Part shown: positions 22,081 through 31,917 of the stretch, piece by piece
Position numbering within the stretch: position 1 is the first letter of the stretch
Layout: the number at the start of each line of letters is the position of its first letter
Source: Sphaerolaimus hirsutus
Lineage: Eukaryota > Nematoda > Chromadorea > Monhysterida > Sphaerolaimidae
Reading direction: 5' to 3'
DNA: 64,000 nucleotides
Assembly (NCBI GenBank): GCA_964036195.1
Contig: OZ038453.1
Coordinates: forward strand, 23,150,352 to 23,214,351
Notes under the pieces: model-generated
Seen by the model: only the letters and a program-made list of their open reading frames with translations
Told to the model about the DNA's origin: nothing
Database searches by the model: none
Translations under genes and position numbers: made by a program

Positions 22081-22148
22081 TACTTTGCGGTCAACCGAGT
22101 ATACGTTTCTTCTTATTTTCCTCATTTTATGTCCCCATTTTTCCGCAG

Positions 22149-22292
22149 GTCTAGAACGTTCTCGTTCCTCACAAATCAGCAGTAATTCACTTCTGACTAA
22201 TCAACAATTTCCTTCGGATTTCGCAAGTGGCCTTGAGCATCAGGGAAATGTCACTGTAATAGCTGTGGATAAACCGGTCATTAAGGAAAATG
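22149..22292 (+). CDS. Exon of the unknown Ser-rich gene
   Basis: A strong acceptor (CCCCATTTTTCCGCAG) and a donor after AAGGAAAATG (GTTTGT). The exon starts with two bases and ends with one base of split codons, matching the exon before (18,770) and the exon after (26,449). The translation contains LERSRSSQISSNSLLTNQQ, FPSDFASGLEHQ and NVTVIAVDKPVIKEN. It continues the Ser/Asn/Gln-rich character of the gene. No domain recognised. Confidence 0.6.
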
Positions 22293-22545
22293 GTTTGTTT
22301 TTTAAGGATTATTTTTTTTGTTGATTTTGTCTGATTTTAGACGCTGTTCGGACCAAAATTTATGCGATGACAAAAATCTTGATTTTTGGTTATTGTTTTG
22401 GAATCAAAATTAAATATATTTTTTCCGAAATGAAAGGTTTGAAAATCTGAATTTCGTTTGTTAAATTGATATGGACTCGAAAATTGGTTGGGCAGTCCGG
22501 AACAAGTGTCGGACACAAGTTCGTACCGATTACAGAAGTGTGCGG

Positions 22546-22890
22546 CAGAGACGTATCCAGGATTTTTGACCGGGGGGGCTGCTTGTTTACGGAGGCCGGC
22601 GAACGGGGGGGGGGGCTCCAGCGGGGGTGCACAGTGCACTGATACGCACATCTGCCCGTTACGCACATTTGCCCGTTTTTTTCACTTGACACTTTTTCTA
22701 GTGATTTTCAGATATGAGTGAAGTGAAAAAAGTTCACTAATGTCATTGCGCCACTTTTTTCACTTTACTCATATTTGAAAATCACTTGAAAAAGTGTCAA
22801 GTGAAAAACGGGCAAATGTGCGTAACTGGCAGATGTGCGTATCAGGCCTGCCCCGCTCCAGCCCCCCCCCCCCCCCTGGATACGGCCATG
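22546..22890. mobile_element. hAT-like MITE with nested palindromic element
   Basis: Ends CAGAGACGTATCCAGG and CCTGGATACGGCCATG are flanked by GTGTGCGG and ATGTGCGG (7 of 8). Inside it, from about 22,640 to 22,850, is a palindromic element with ACGCACATCTGCCC arms and the AGTGAAGTGA hairpin. Confidence 0.8.
22640..22850. mobile_element. Palindromic MITE, TGATACGCACATCTGCCC arms
   Basis: Arms CTGATACGCACATCTGCCCG and CGGGCAAATGTGCG...GCAGATGTGCGTATCAG enclose the TCACTTGACAC hairpin (22,681-22,808). The outer arms also repeat ACGCACAT...GCCCGTT words. Relatives at 11,422 and 57,200 retain GTGCGTAATGGGCA-type arms. Confidence 0.7.
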
Positions 22891-23344
22891 ATGTGCGGTG
22901 AATTGGTATTTATGAGAATAAGACTTTTTTGATAATTGTGTGTATATCAATAATCCGTATTGTATTGACTTTGAATAATCCGTATTGTAACAAATGTATT
23001 TCGCTATGAGAAATGTTACATTGCTATTTAAAAGACTCATCATTTTTCCCGGGTGAACACTATCAAACATCAACCAAAAATCCCCAAAAGTTTTTCCAAA
23101 AAAATCATAAATATATTGTTTTTTATTCTTGTATTTTTCAATTTCAGCAAGTGGAACAAATTCAGTTGACCAGAAATTATTTTGCAGTCGGACATCGCCC
23201 GCGGGCAGTTTGGCGCAGCAACGACCGCGCGCTTCATTGGCACGTTTTTTACTATTTTTCTTTTTTTTATCAGTAAAAAGCTAAAAAAATTGGCGATTTT
23301 GAGGCAAAATTTCAGTTAAAGTTTTTCAACATTCGCGCCAAATA

Positions 23345-23406
23345 CCGTATTTCCTCGAAATACCCCCCCCCCTTCGAAATACCCCCCTCGTTTGACCACC
23401 CCCCCT
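23345..23406. mobile_element. Left end of a CCGTATTT element at the gap
   Basis: TACCGTATTTCCTCGAAATACCCC is followed by C-rich sequence running into the N run. The remainder of the element is lost in the gap. Confidence 0.6.
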
Positions 23407-23606
23407 NNNNNNNNNNNNNNNNNNNNNNNNNNNNNNNNNNNNNNNNNNNNNNNNNNNNNNNNNNNNNNNNNNNNNNNNNNNNNNNNNNNNNNNNNNNNNN
23501 NNNNNNNNNNNNNNNNNNNNNNNNNNNNNNNNNNNNNNNNNNNNNNNNNNNNNNNNNNNNNNNNNNNNNNNNNNNNNNNNNNNNNNNNNNNNNNNNNNNN
23601 NNNNNN
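23407..23606. other. Assembly gap (200 N)
   Basis: Exactly 200 N, bordered by C-tracts on the left and by a GACGTAGCC-type element on the right. The round length suggests a placeholder rather than a measured gap. Confidence 0.99.
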
Positions 23607-23760
23607 GGGAAAATGCGCGCTTGCGCGCAAAATTTTTTCAAACTGTCAACAAAATCGTCTTCCGAAAGTGCCATTTCTGACACATTTTTTGGTCCGGCCC
23701 GGGAAGGGGGGGGGCGGCCGCCCCCCCCCCGCCCCCCCCCCCCCCCTGGCTACGTCCTTG
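23607..23760. mobile_element. hAT-like MITE, right part after the gap
   Basis: Contains the GCGCGCTTGCGCGC palindrome and the CCGGCCCGGGAAGGGG block of the GACGTAGCC family, ending CCTGGCTACGTCCTTG. The left end is in the gap. Confidence 0.65.
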
Positions 23761-23764
23761 ATTC

Positions 23765-24177
23765 AACCGCTTCGCTGAAAAAAACACAAAAACTCAAAAA
23801 ACTTTTATGTGTTTCTGTGTTTCTGTGTTCTCCAAAAAAAAACTCATTTGAGTTTTGAGTTTTTCAAAATTTATGAGTTTCCGTGTTTCTGTGTAAAACA
23901 AAAACACAGAAACTCAATGAGTTTCTGTGTTCAATTTCTGTGTTTTTTCCATCGTTGCACCTGACTTTACATTCTACAGGTTGTGGGTTTGGCACCAGGT
24001 GCCAATTCTGCAAGAGAAGACGAAAAACAAAACAATATTGAAGTGAGAATTGAAACTTTCTTAACTTCTCCTTAGCTTGACTTTCCTTAATGTTTTCACT
24101 AACAAATTCACTTTTATTTTCACTTTAAAATTCGTACTTACAATTTTTTCCTTCTCAACCAATTTAACCGTCCCTAG
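23765..24177. other. AAACTCAAAACACAG-iterating tract and intron sequence
   Basis: From 23,770 to 23,960 the words AACTCAAAAAAC, TTTCTGTGTTTCTGTG and AACACAGAAACTC alternate and end CCATCGTTG. The rest, up to 24,177, is AT-rich with no exon seen. Confidence 0.5.
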
Positions 24178-24411
24178 CAGGGGTCTCCAAGATTTTGGCC
24201 CTTAGCGGGGGCTGGATATATGGCAAATAGATAGCAAAAATGGGTATATAAACATATGTATAGGCAAAAGCCGCGACTTTGAAGGTGAAAAGTATAAAAT
24301 AGTTAGTGGGCTCAGGGGGTAGTACCCAAAATTTGTGCCTCGGGGATAGATAGATGGATAGCTGGCGGACTTGGGGGGGGGGCAGCCCCCCAGCCGCCCT
24401 GGAGACACCTG
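24178..24411. mobile_element. Short hAT-like MITE beside the PPTC7 exon
   Basis: Ends CAGGGGTCTCCAAG and CTGGAGACACCTG are flanked by GTCCCTAG and GTCCACAG (6 of 8). It lies about 30 bp downstream of the PPTC7 exon's donor site, within that gene's intron. Confidence 0.65.
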
Positions 24412-24442
24412 GTCCACAGTATTTATAGCAGATTAAACCCAC

Positions 24443-24643
24443 CTATCACTAATAAATCCCTCAGACTTCAACTGTTCCGGCAACAAGGCCATTTGAAATG
24501 GCGCATTGAAATAATGCGTCTGTTCTTCACTTCTGTGCACAACTTTTCCGCCCCTGACCACAACAAATCCTGAATCGCCCAAATTGGCAGTGTATAATCT
24601 GGATGTGTGCCGCTCTAAAACCACTAGACAAGCGGTGGATGAA
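24443..24643 (-). CDS. PPTC7: Internal exon of PPTC7-type protein phosphatase (PP2C)
   Basis: A minus-strand exon of 201 bases with acceptor CATTCGCAG and donor GATAG|GTGGGT. It encodes 67 codons including [39 protein letters not shown] and [10 protein letters not shown]. These match the conserved core of PPTC7/PTC7, the mitochondrial PP2C-family phosphatase linked to coenzyme Q biosynthesis and mitophagy control. The LGDSGF segment is the PP2C metal-coordinating and fold-core region. The flanking exons (the upstream VADGVGG motif and the downstream TDGLFDN motif) are not found in this window. It may be one exon of an intact gene with long introns, or an isolated fragment. It lies antisense inside an intron of the Ser-rich gene. 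Confidence 0.88.
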
Positions 24644-24952
24644 CTGCGAATGTTTAAATGAGAGTTTTGGGAAGCTGGTGATTGAGAAAAAATTGTGAAA
24701 ACGAATTTACTTTCAATTTCCAAAAAAATGTGTACTAGGATTGAAGGTGAAAACAATTATTTTTATGTTCTTGTTTGTTAAAAAATCGTAAAATATATAC
24801 ACAGTGATTCATGAACGTGCTGACGTGGAAACAACGTGGTGACAAGCAAAAGGGTCAACGTTGTTTCGATGTGTCATCACGTTTTTTCTAAGCTAGCGTA
24901 CGGCGCTGTTCAAGTGTTGAACAGCTTGTCACCACGTTGGACCGAGGTGCAC
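24644..24952. other. Non-coding stretch with a short inverted pair
   Basis: Contains the PPTC7 intron upstream of the exon and an inverted pair, CAACGTGGTGACAAGC (about 24,829) and GCTTGTCACCACGTTG (about 24,924), which suggests a small hairpin element. Nothing else recognised. Confidence 0.4.
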
Positions 24953-26320
24953 CCATAGGGGATTTTCTGGGTAGCATTTTGGGGGGGGGGGTCCGCCAAA
25001 GTTCGCATGGCTATAACTTTGCAACCACTTGGCGAAATTTGACGAAAATTTAACATAATGAGGTTTCAGGTCTGGGCGGTATTGGAAATTGAAGTCGACT
25101 TTATACGACCCCCCTGACCCGAGATAGGGGGGGTCTATAAAAAGACCCATTTTTCAATTTTTTCGCTGTCGCCCCGAACACGCGAACTTTGAATGTCAAT
25201 AACTCCGTCATTTCATGGCCGATTTTGTTCATTTAACTTCTAAAATGAAGAAAAACCTTTGGAGATTCCATTTTTGAGGTCATTTTGGTGATGTACAGTT
25301 GCGGTCATATATTTGACCCAATTTCTGAATGCCAAATTTTGAGCAAAATTTTTTTTTTGAACATGCTATCATATACTCTTGGTCGAGAGAAACAACATAA
25401 AAAAAATTAAGTCGATATCTCTTTCCGATCAAAAGTTATGGCGCTTCAAACTTTTCCCTCCCATCCACATGATAACCACATGCATGCAACTTCAAAACTC
25501 CATATCTTGGCCATTTTTCAGCCGATTTTCACCGATGAACACTTAAAATGATCAGAATCACATGTAGATATAATTTTTATCTACAGTTTATTTGTATGCA
25601 TTTTCATTATGGCAATTTAATTCAAGAGTTCGCATTATTTTCTTGTATTGGAAATCTGCTGAAATATACGGATAATCTGGTCCTAAAATGATATCTACAT
25701 GTTTTTCTGATCGTTTTAAGTGTTCATCAGTGAAAATCGGCTGAGAAATGGCCAAGATATGGAGTTTTGAATTTGCATGCATGTGGTTATTATGTGGATG
25801 GGAGGGAAAAGTTTGAAGCGCCATAACTTTTGATCGGAAAGAGATATCGACTTAATTTTTTTTTATGTTGTTTCTCTCGACCAAGAGTATATGATAGCAT
25901 GTTCAAAAAAAAAATTTTGCTCAAAATTTGGCATTCAGAAATTGGGTCAAATCGATATGACCGCAACTGTACATCACCAAAATGACCTCAAAAATGGAAT
26001 CTCCAAAGATTTTTCTTCATTTTAGAAGTTAAATGAACAAAATCGGCCGTGAAATGACGGAGTTATTGACATTCAAAGTTCGCGTGTTCGGGGCGACAGC
26101 GAAAAAAATCGAAAAATGGGTCTTTTTATAGACCCCCCCTATCTCGGGTCAGGCCAGGGGGGTCGTATAAAGTCGATTTCGATTTTCAATACCGCCCCGA
26201 CCTGAAACCTCATTATGTTAAATTTTCGTCAAATTTTGCCAAGTGGTTGCAAAGTTATAGCCATGCGAACTTTGGCGGACCCCCCCCCCCCAAAATGCTA
26301 CCCAGAAAATCCCCTATGGG
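24953..26320. mobile_element. Large foldback element with about 620-bp arms
   Basis: The left arm, 24,953-25,572, is almost the exact complement of 25,690-26,320, with a loop of about 117 bp. The tips are CCCATAGGGGATTTTCTGGG and its complement. The arms contain AAAGTTCGCATGGC, GACCCCCCT and TGCGGTCATAT. It is non-coding: no frame in the arms is long or domain-like. A distant relative of the arm sequence is at 52,370-52,620 and 62,655-62,900. It truncates the left side of the CAGGGGTCTCC element adjoining copy B. Confidence 0.85.
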
Positions 26321-26448
26321 GGCAGCCCCCCTAGGAGACCCCTGTACAACTTCCACTTTTATTTTTTTTTAAAAACAACCCCATATTTTCAATTGCTTTT
26401 AAAAACAATAATGAAAGACGATTTGTGATGAAACCAGAAATTTTCCAG

Positions 26449-26639
26449 ATGGCAGTTTGAACGAGTTGGAATCGCGCCAAAAATCGCCGATAATCCAACA
26501 TGGCCAAATTGTCATGCAGCAGCAAATTTCGGCCAGACAAAATTCCAATTCTCAAACTGGGTCACCCTGTACTAAAAGTGGTGCCAACTTTGCCTATTTA
26601 CAGGGTGGGTCAATAAAGTTACAAGGAAAGAGTGCAAAG
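26449..26639 (+). CDS. Exon of the unknown Ser/Gln-rich gene (copy B)
   Basis: Acceptor TTTTCCAG, donor AAG|GTTTGT. It starts with two bases of a codon, matching the single base left by the exon at 22,149-22,292 to give Asp, and ends on a codon boundary. It encodes GSLNELESRQKSPIIQ, QIVMQQQISARQNSNS and YLQGGSIKLQGKSAK. It lies in the right order after 22,292, so this copy is the best candidate for the spliced gene, with 577-767 the duplicate. Confidence 0.6.
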
Positions 26640-26874
26640 GTTTGTTGTTTTCTTTTTTTAGGGAGGGGGTAATTGAAGATTATTTTGTTTTTAGGCGGAA
26701 TTATTGACGATTTCAATAAAACTAATGAAAGGAAGAAATTTAAATTACGTTGAAAAATACTAATAATATAATTATCATTTTATTAACATCTTTGTATGTT
26801 TGTATTTGCAAATCGTGTTTACAGATATTTGGTGCAAATTCAGAAAATTGGGCGTAAAAGTAAATTTATTGTTA

Positions 26875-27128
26875 CACTCGGCGGACCGCACGCTATGCAT
26901 TTTTCTGAAGGAACCACTCCATCATGATGTCATCATTAAAAAATAAAAATAATTCCAGCAAAAAAAAGAAAAAACGTTTCGGGAAAAAAAACATTCCTCA
27001 TTTGTACGCGACTCCGCCTTTTTATTTTTTCAAAATATTTTTCTTTTTGTGAAATTGCATATCCAGCTTGCGCGTTCTCGACAAAGACATAAATAATTTT
27101 GGGCGTATACTTTGCGGTCCCCCGAGTA
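26875..27128. mobile_element. TA-target MITE, ACTCGGCGGACCGC ends (copy B)
   Basis: The orthologue of 1,003-1,254 within the duplication: ends CACTCGGCGGACCGCA and TGCGGTCCCCCGAGTA, flanked by TA. It lies in the intron between the two exons. Confidence 0.75.
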
Positions 27129-27413
27129 TACACGTTTTGAACAGAGCATATGTCAACAGTTCATGTTGTCACCTGTGAAGTGTCAAACGTCATGCAAAAC
27201 GGTATAAAAATTTGTCAAATGTCAAAAATTATAAAAAAATAGAATAGTCATTTAGAAAAGAATAAAAACCTATTCAAACACTTAATTCCAGAGGGTTTTG
27301 TCATCTTTACTTAGCACTTACCATTTATATTATCACTTGTCCATCTGCGGCAATTGGCACAAGTTGAAAATCCATTCAAAAATCTGCAATGTGATCCCAT
27401 TTTTCTCTCCCAG

Positions 27414-27563
27414 AAAACATCCAGTAGCAGCCAGCAGCAGAAATCTTCAGTGGGACAGAAAGCTGGCACAATGCCAAATAATCACCAGAGACAATATTCC
27501 GCCTATGTCACACAAAGTAGTGACAGTGATTTTAACTTTGATGAAGCGAGGAAAAGAAATTTG
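27414..27563 (+). CDS. Exon of the unknown Ser/Gln-rich gene (copy B), next exon
   Basis: Acceptor TTTTTCTCTCCCAG and donor TTG|GTGAGA, with both ends on codon boundaries. The translation begins KTSSSSQQQKSSVGQKAG and ends SDSDFNFDEARKRNL. It continues in frame from 26,639 and, if the exon at 30,063 is real, into that exon. Unknown family. Confidence 0.6.
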
Positions 27564-27941
27564 GTGAGAGCTGGTAGTTTGCAGTGATTTTGGATGTTTT
27601 GGGTCTATTGGCGCACCGCACACTGCAAAGTGTAACGATCGGGTCCGGAGTCCGGACGTTTGAATTGCCACCCGGACAGAATTATAAAGTCAGTTCGGAC
27701 GATCTAATTTACGAAACTACTGAAATTTGGGTCGGTTCGGACGATTTTTAATTCCACCCCTCTTTTTTACTTCCGCCTTTGAATTCCACCCATGCAAAAA
27801 ATCGTCCGAACTTCACGTTACACTTTGCCGTCTGCGGTGCGCCATTAGGGTTGGGACGATATGAGCTTCGATATCGATATCCTATATTTTTTCTGAAAAT
27901 ATATGTATTCGACATTGTCATCCATATGGATCCGCTATATC

Positions 27942-28435
27942 CAGTGGCGTAGCCAGGGGGGGGGCGGGGGGGGCGGCCGCCCCCCCCCCCCCTTCCGGGG
28001 TGAGACATAAAAATGTACGGAAATGTGTTCTCGTGCAACGATTTTGGGGTCAATTTTCAAAAATTTTGCGCGCAAGCGCGCATTTGTGCATCACATTACA
28101 GGCATTTTTATATCACAGGTCGCGATCGGCTCAAGCTGGGTGAAAATGCACTCAATTCTGTCCATGTCGCTGTTACGTATGTGTAAAATACATACATTTA
28201 CAGCGGTCTGTGGCGCCAATGGCGCCATGGCGCGGCGCCTACGAATGGCGCCATGGCGCGGCGCCTACGAATGGCGCCAACACCATGGCGTGGCGCTTAC
28301 GAATGGCGCCAGCGCCATGGCGCAAGTTCCCTACTACAGGGGTCAAATTTTAGGGGGGGGGGGCGCCGCCCCCCCCGTTCGCCGGGCTCCGTAAACAATC
28401 CGCCCCCCCGCTCAAAAATCCTGGCTACGCCACTG
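27942..28435. mobile_element. hAT-like MITE, CAGTGGCGTAGCC ends
   Basis: Ends CAGTGGCGTAGCCAGG and CCTGGCTACGCCACTG are flanked by GCTATATC on both sides. Copy A at 3,412-3,420 shows the uninterrupted site. The interior has the GCGCGCAAGCGCGC palindrome, G/C tracts and a GGCGCC block. This is the cleanest insertion in the window. Confidence 0.95.
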
Positions 28436-28619
28436 GCTATATCGATATCGATATCGATATTTACGATAAATAGTCGAAATTCGATACAATATATATTCCA
28501 ACCCCAGTCTAATTTATTTTGTCATTTTTTCGATATTTTTGGTTGGGGAGGTGTGATGTCAATGTGCTGTTGGAAATATTTGTGATAATGGTGCTTTGAA
28601 TTACTGATTTTATTGCAGG

Positions 28620-30000
28620 TTTTTTGACAGAATTTCTTAGATTTATCACGAGTGAATGGGTGTTTTTTTTAAAATACGTGTATTAATTCATGTATTTATA
28701 ATCCAGTTGTCTAATTAATGAATGAAATTGGAAAATAAGGAGCATAACATATGCACATCCAATGGTGTCTCACGAGTTCTTTTATTGGCGATATTTTTTT
28801 TTAATTCAACTGAGAAATAAAGTGATAACCTGACAACTTAACACAACATGTAAATTTTAAATGAAAAGTTTCTGTCGGTGTCAATTTGATCCATGTGAAT
28901 CGCAATGTTAAAAGCTGCAGGAAGGACATTTAACAGAACAGCAAATTGCATCAGAAGGAATCAATTTCAATAAACTTTTGCATGGCTGCTAGAGTGTCAA
29001 CAAAAAAAACTTTTGCGGAAAATGGGAAGGTAAAAATTTGTCCCTCGAAAAACTGAAATGGAAATATGGAAAGTTGGCACCCGAATGGCAGCGTGAATTT
29101 TTTATCTTCCAGTGTGCACTACTTCAACATGGCGCTGTGTCATTACGCATGTAAACCCATCATGCATCTAGAAGCGGCACGCGTTTTTAACTATACCTGG
29201 CATGCTGAAAATATGCAATAAGGCACCTTATATAATTATTTTAAACGTCAATATCTATTTAAAAAAGTATGAAAATTAGTGACTGAGTAAAATTTTGGGT
29301 AAAATTGCACAAAGGCGCTCCAGATAGCTAGGCAATTTGCAGGGGGGTGTTCAGGAGAAAGTAACCAAAAAAATTGCCTCTAGTAAAGATAGATAGCTGG
29401 GTGCGGTGGGGTTACCCACCCCCTTTTTTACCCCTGCAGGTATTATGTATCTATAATGGGTCTACATGCATAATGGGTTTACATGCGTAATAGGCCTGAC
29501 CCGTTTAACAGCCCTTTAACACAGCTCAAGCAGCCATAACATAGTTTGGTACAATTGTTTGCTTATGATATGGGTTGCTGTTGGATAGCTTACGATGGCA
29601 AAAAAAAATTCAAAAATTTGTTACATTTTTGAATTTTTATTTCACCCCTGGAAAAAAACACTCAAAAATGTATTTATTTTTCAAAAAAATCAAAAATAAT
29701 TTTATAATTTTATGCGCCTTTTACGCTGTGACGACCGTGATGACAAAAATGCAATTTTTCAGCCATTTTTGTTGGATGCATGAAATATTTTACATGTGTG
29801 AAGCCTCAATCGATCACGACTTGATCAGCCCCACTGCCTAAGACGGACATCAAATTATATACATTGTGTGTTCATGCACACTAGATCACACTTTTTTTGT
29901 TGTTGGAGGCTGTCACTGTATTTGTTAAAGGGGTGTTGTCGGCGGCCTCGTTAAAGGGGCTTTAGTAAAATTGGGCTATAATTGTAGTAAAATTGTATAA
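28620..30000. other. Non-coding: tail of copy B, then AT-rich sequence
   Basis: Up to 29,195 the sequence repeats copy A, including the TA empty site at 28,693. From about 29,280 to 29,440 there is a GATAGATAGCTGG relic. The rest to 30,000 is AT-rich with no recognised exon; the 88-codon open frame at 29,575-29,841 is low-complexity Lys/Phe-rich and unconvincing. Confidence 0.45.
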
Positions 30001-30062
30001 AAATAGTATTTTTTTTATTCTTGTTTCATTTTATCTTATTCTTCAATTTTCCATTTTTTCAG

Positions 30063-30233
30063 AGATTTTGCCAACCTTTGCCTTGGGCACGTTGTGTAAG
30101 TATGATGCGACCCCCGCCAATAATGCAACCCCCAACGAAAAATAAAAACAAAAAAGGACGTAAGAAAATGATGTGGCAATATTGGGACAAGGCAAATTCG
30201 TCCGACAAGGCAGTGGGCGATTCACAAGAGCAG
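30063..30233 (+). CDS. Candidate exon, Lys-rich, possibly next in the Ser/Gln-rich gene
   Basis: Acceptor CCATTTTTTCAG and donor GAGCAG|GTGGCA enclose 57 open codons with both ends on codon boundaries, matching the phase at 27,563. The translation includes PPPIMQPPTKNKNKKGRKK, MMWQYWDKANSS and DKAVGDSQEQ. The first bases (AGATTTTGCCAACC) resemble the right end of the hAT-like element at 46,792-47,124, and the donor abuts a GTAAAATGTCA-type element. The exon could be partly transposon-derived, or the model wrong. Confidence 0.4.
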
Positions 30234-30316
30234 GTGGCAATCCCAAGCCCTGTAAAGTGTTAAGTAAAATGTCAAATGTTAAGTCAAATGCAAAGTCAAT
30301 TGTCAATTGTAAAGTG

Positions 30317-30445
30317 TAGTGATGTAAAAGCGCCATGGCGCTGGCGCCTGGCGCTAGCGCCAAAGCAAAATGTGCCATGGTGCTTTTGGCGCTTGGCGCC
30401 ATTTTGCTGTGGCGCCATTGGCGCTTGGCGCTAGTGTTTTTAAAA
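30317..30445. mobile_element. GGCGCC-iterating element fragment
   Basis: Begins TAGTGATGTAAAAGCGCC and continues as GGCGCC repeats. The matching right tip is missing, and the flank at 30,446-30,535 resembles 15,971-16,060, so it is a truncated copy. Confidence 0.6.
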
Positions 30446-30842
30446 GCGCCACATAATTGACAATTCACAGGATTGATCGATGCAGAAAGATGTGTGTAAA
30501 ATGTAATTTTGCAAAGAAAATACATTCTAAAATCTACATTTTGCATTCCCGCTTTAATTGTTTATAGCGATTGAAATTTTCACTGCTTGAATTATAGAGA
30601 ATGTTACAACAATGTGATGTTATAAATTATGCATCATATCACAGACAGTGATGATATTTAAAACTGTTCTGTTTTGCTATTGATGCGGCATATTGGATAT
30701 CACAGTAAAGTGTGCTCACAGACGATTGCTTTTCTCGTGGAAGGAACTGCATGGTCTCCAATGGGGAGGGTTTGTGGGGTTGGTATTACCAGCACCTAAT
30801 CGGCCAGCTATCTAACCCAAACCCAGCTAAGCTATCCATCTT

Positions 30843-31026
30843 CCGTATTTTCTCGAAATACCCCCCTCGAAATACCCCCCCCCCTCGTTTGACCCCCCCC
30901 CCTCTCGAGACCACTATGAAACAATCACCCTCCCCCTCGAAGTACCCCCGTCGTTTAACCCCCCCCCCCCCTCTCGGGAGCACTATGAAACAATCACCCC
31001 CCGGGGGGTATTTCGAGGAAATACGG
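30843..31026. mobile_element. Short TA-type element, CCGTATTT-TCTCGAAATAC ends
   Basis: Ends CCGTATTTTCTCGAAATAC and GTATTTCGAGGAAATACGG flank C-tracts; TA follows the right end, with TT at the left. It is a shortened relative of 3,669-4,086. Confidence 0.65.
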
Positions 31027-31060
31027 TATCTTGATGCAATTGTTTTTCGCTAATATCACC

Positions 31061-31287
31061 TGGTTGGTGCCACTCCCAAACGCCCAGTAAAATGCGAAAT
31101 TTCATGCAAAGTGTCACAAGTCATGTAAAATGCACTGTAAAATGTTCAATGTCATTCAAAGCATTAAAAGTAATGCGAAATACCCTGGGAAATGGTACGT
31201 TTGACATTTTACACAGCATTTCATACGAGTTTTGATACTTTGCTTGCATGACATTCGACATTTTACAGTGTCTGGGAGTGCTGACAC
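31061..31287. mobile_element. GTAAAATGTCA-iterating MITE
   Basis: The left part (GGTGCCACTCCCAAACGCCC then AGTAAAATGCG) and the right part (CATTTTACAGTGTCTGGGAG) are inverted relatives. The body repeats GTAAAATG, TCATGCAAAGTGTCA and AATGTCATTC words. The same design is at 43,735-43,925, with fragments at 5,306, 30,245, 40,128, 42,410-42,480 and 48,225. No target duplication was read. Confidence 0.6.
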
Positions 31288-31479
31288 TGGAAGCAACATT
31301 TTGGCTGATTGGTGCTAAAATAATTATAGTTAGCTTTATTCGGTCAAAACTAAACTTGTACCAGTGCTGCAAAGAGCTTTACCTCGATGGTAATGTAATA
31401 AATATCCTAGGAGCTGAATCCAAGGTGTTTCAACAGCACAGCCGCATACATTTACCGACAGTGAAAATTTTTCTGCGCT

Positions 31480-31917
31480 GGTGCTTTTGACGCTTGGCGC
31501 CTTTTTGCCGTTGCTCCATTGGCGCTTGGCGCTCGGCTTTGAAAAGTCCTGCCGCTAAAGTCCTGGCGCTTTTTACATCACTAGTGCTGAGAGACAACAC
31601 TGTTTCAAAGTCTCCATTCTATAAATATTGCGATATTCCATAAATACCATACAACAACCCAACCCTAGTCTAGAACGTCTTTCTTTCGCAAAATAAATAC
31701 CGTATTTCCTCGAATTACCCCCAGGGGGTTTACTTTTTTAGATTGGAAATTTTGAGGGGGGTTAAACGAGGGGGGTTATTATTTCGCCAGAAATTTTTTG
31801 AAATCCCAGTACTAAATTGTTGTTTGAAACGTACACAAACGTCGAAAAATGCAACAAAAACGGCCATTTATAACACTCCATCTATAAATATGTACAGTAT
31901 AAGGTAGACAGTATATA
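31480..31917. other. GGCGC right end and TA-element relics
   Basis: From 31,480 to 31,582 is a degenerate GGCGC block ending TTTTTACATCACTA. About 31,600-31,680 is an ATCGAT/CCAACCCTA-type relic. From 31,701 onward lies a CCGTATTTCCTCGAATTA end with G-rich sequence. No gene. Confidence 0.45.

Larger units (their letters stand above)
26322..29195 (+). repeat. Segmental duplication, copy B
   Basis: The partner of 462-4,620. It begins inside the right end of a CAGGGGTCTCC element and ends near CACGCGTTTTTAACTATA. It retains both exons and the ACTCGGCGG MITE but lacks three insertions of copy A, and has gained the element at 27,942-28,435. Confidence 0.9.

Noticed and set aside
23312..23778. Open frames crossing the N run
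   Set aside because: Most of their length is unknown sequence and the flanks are transposon ends.
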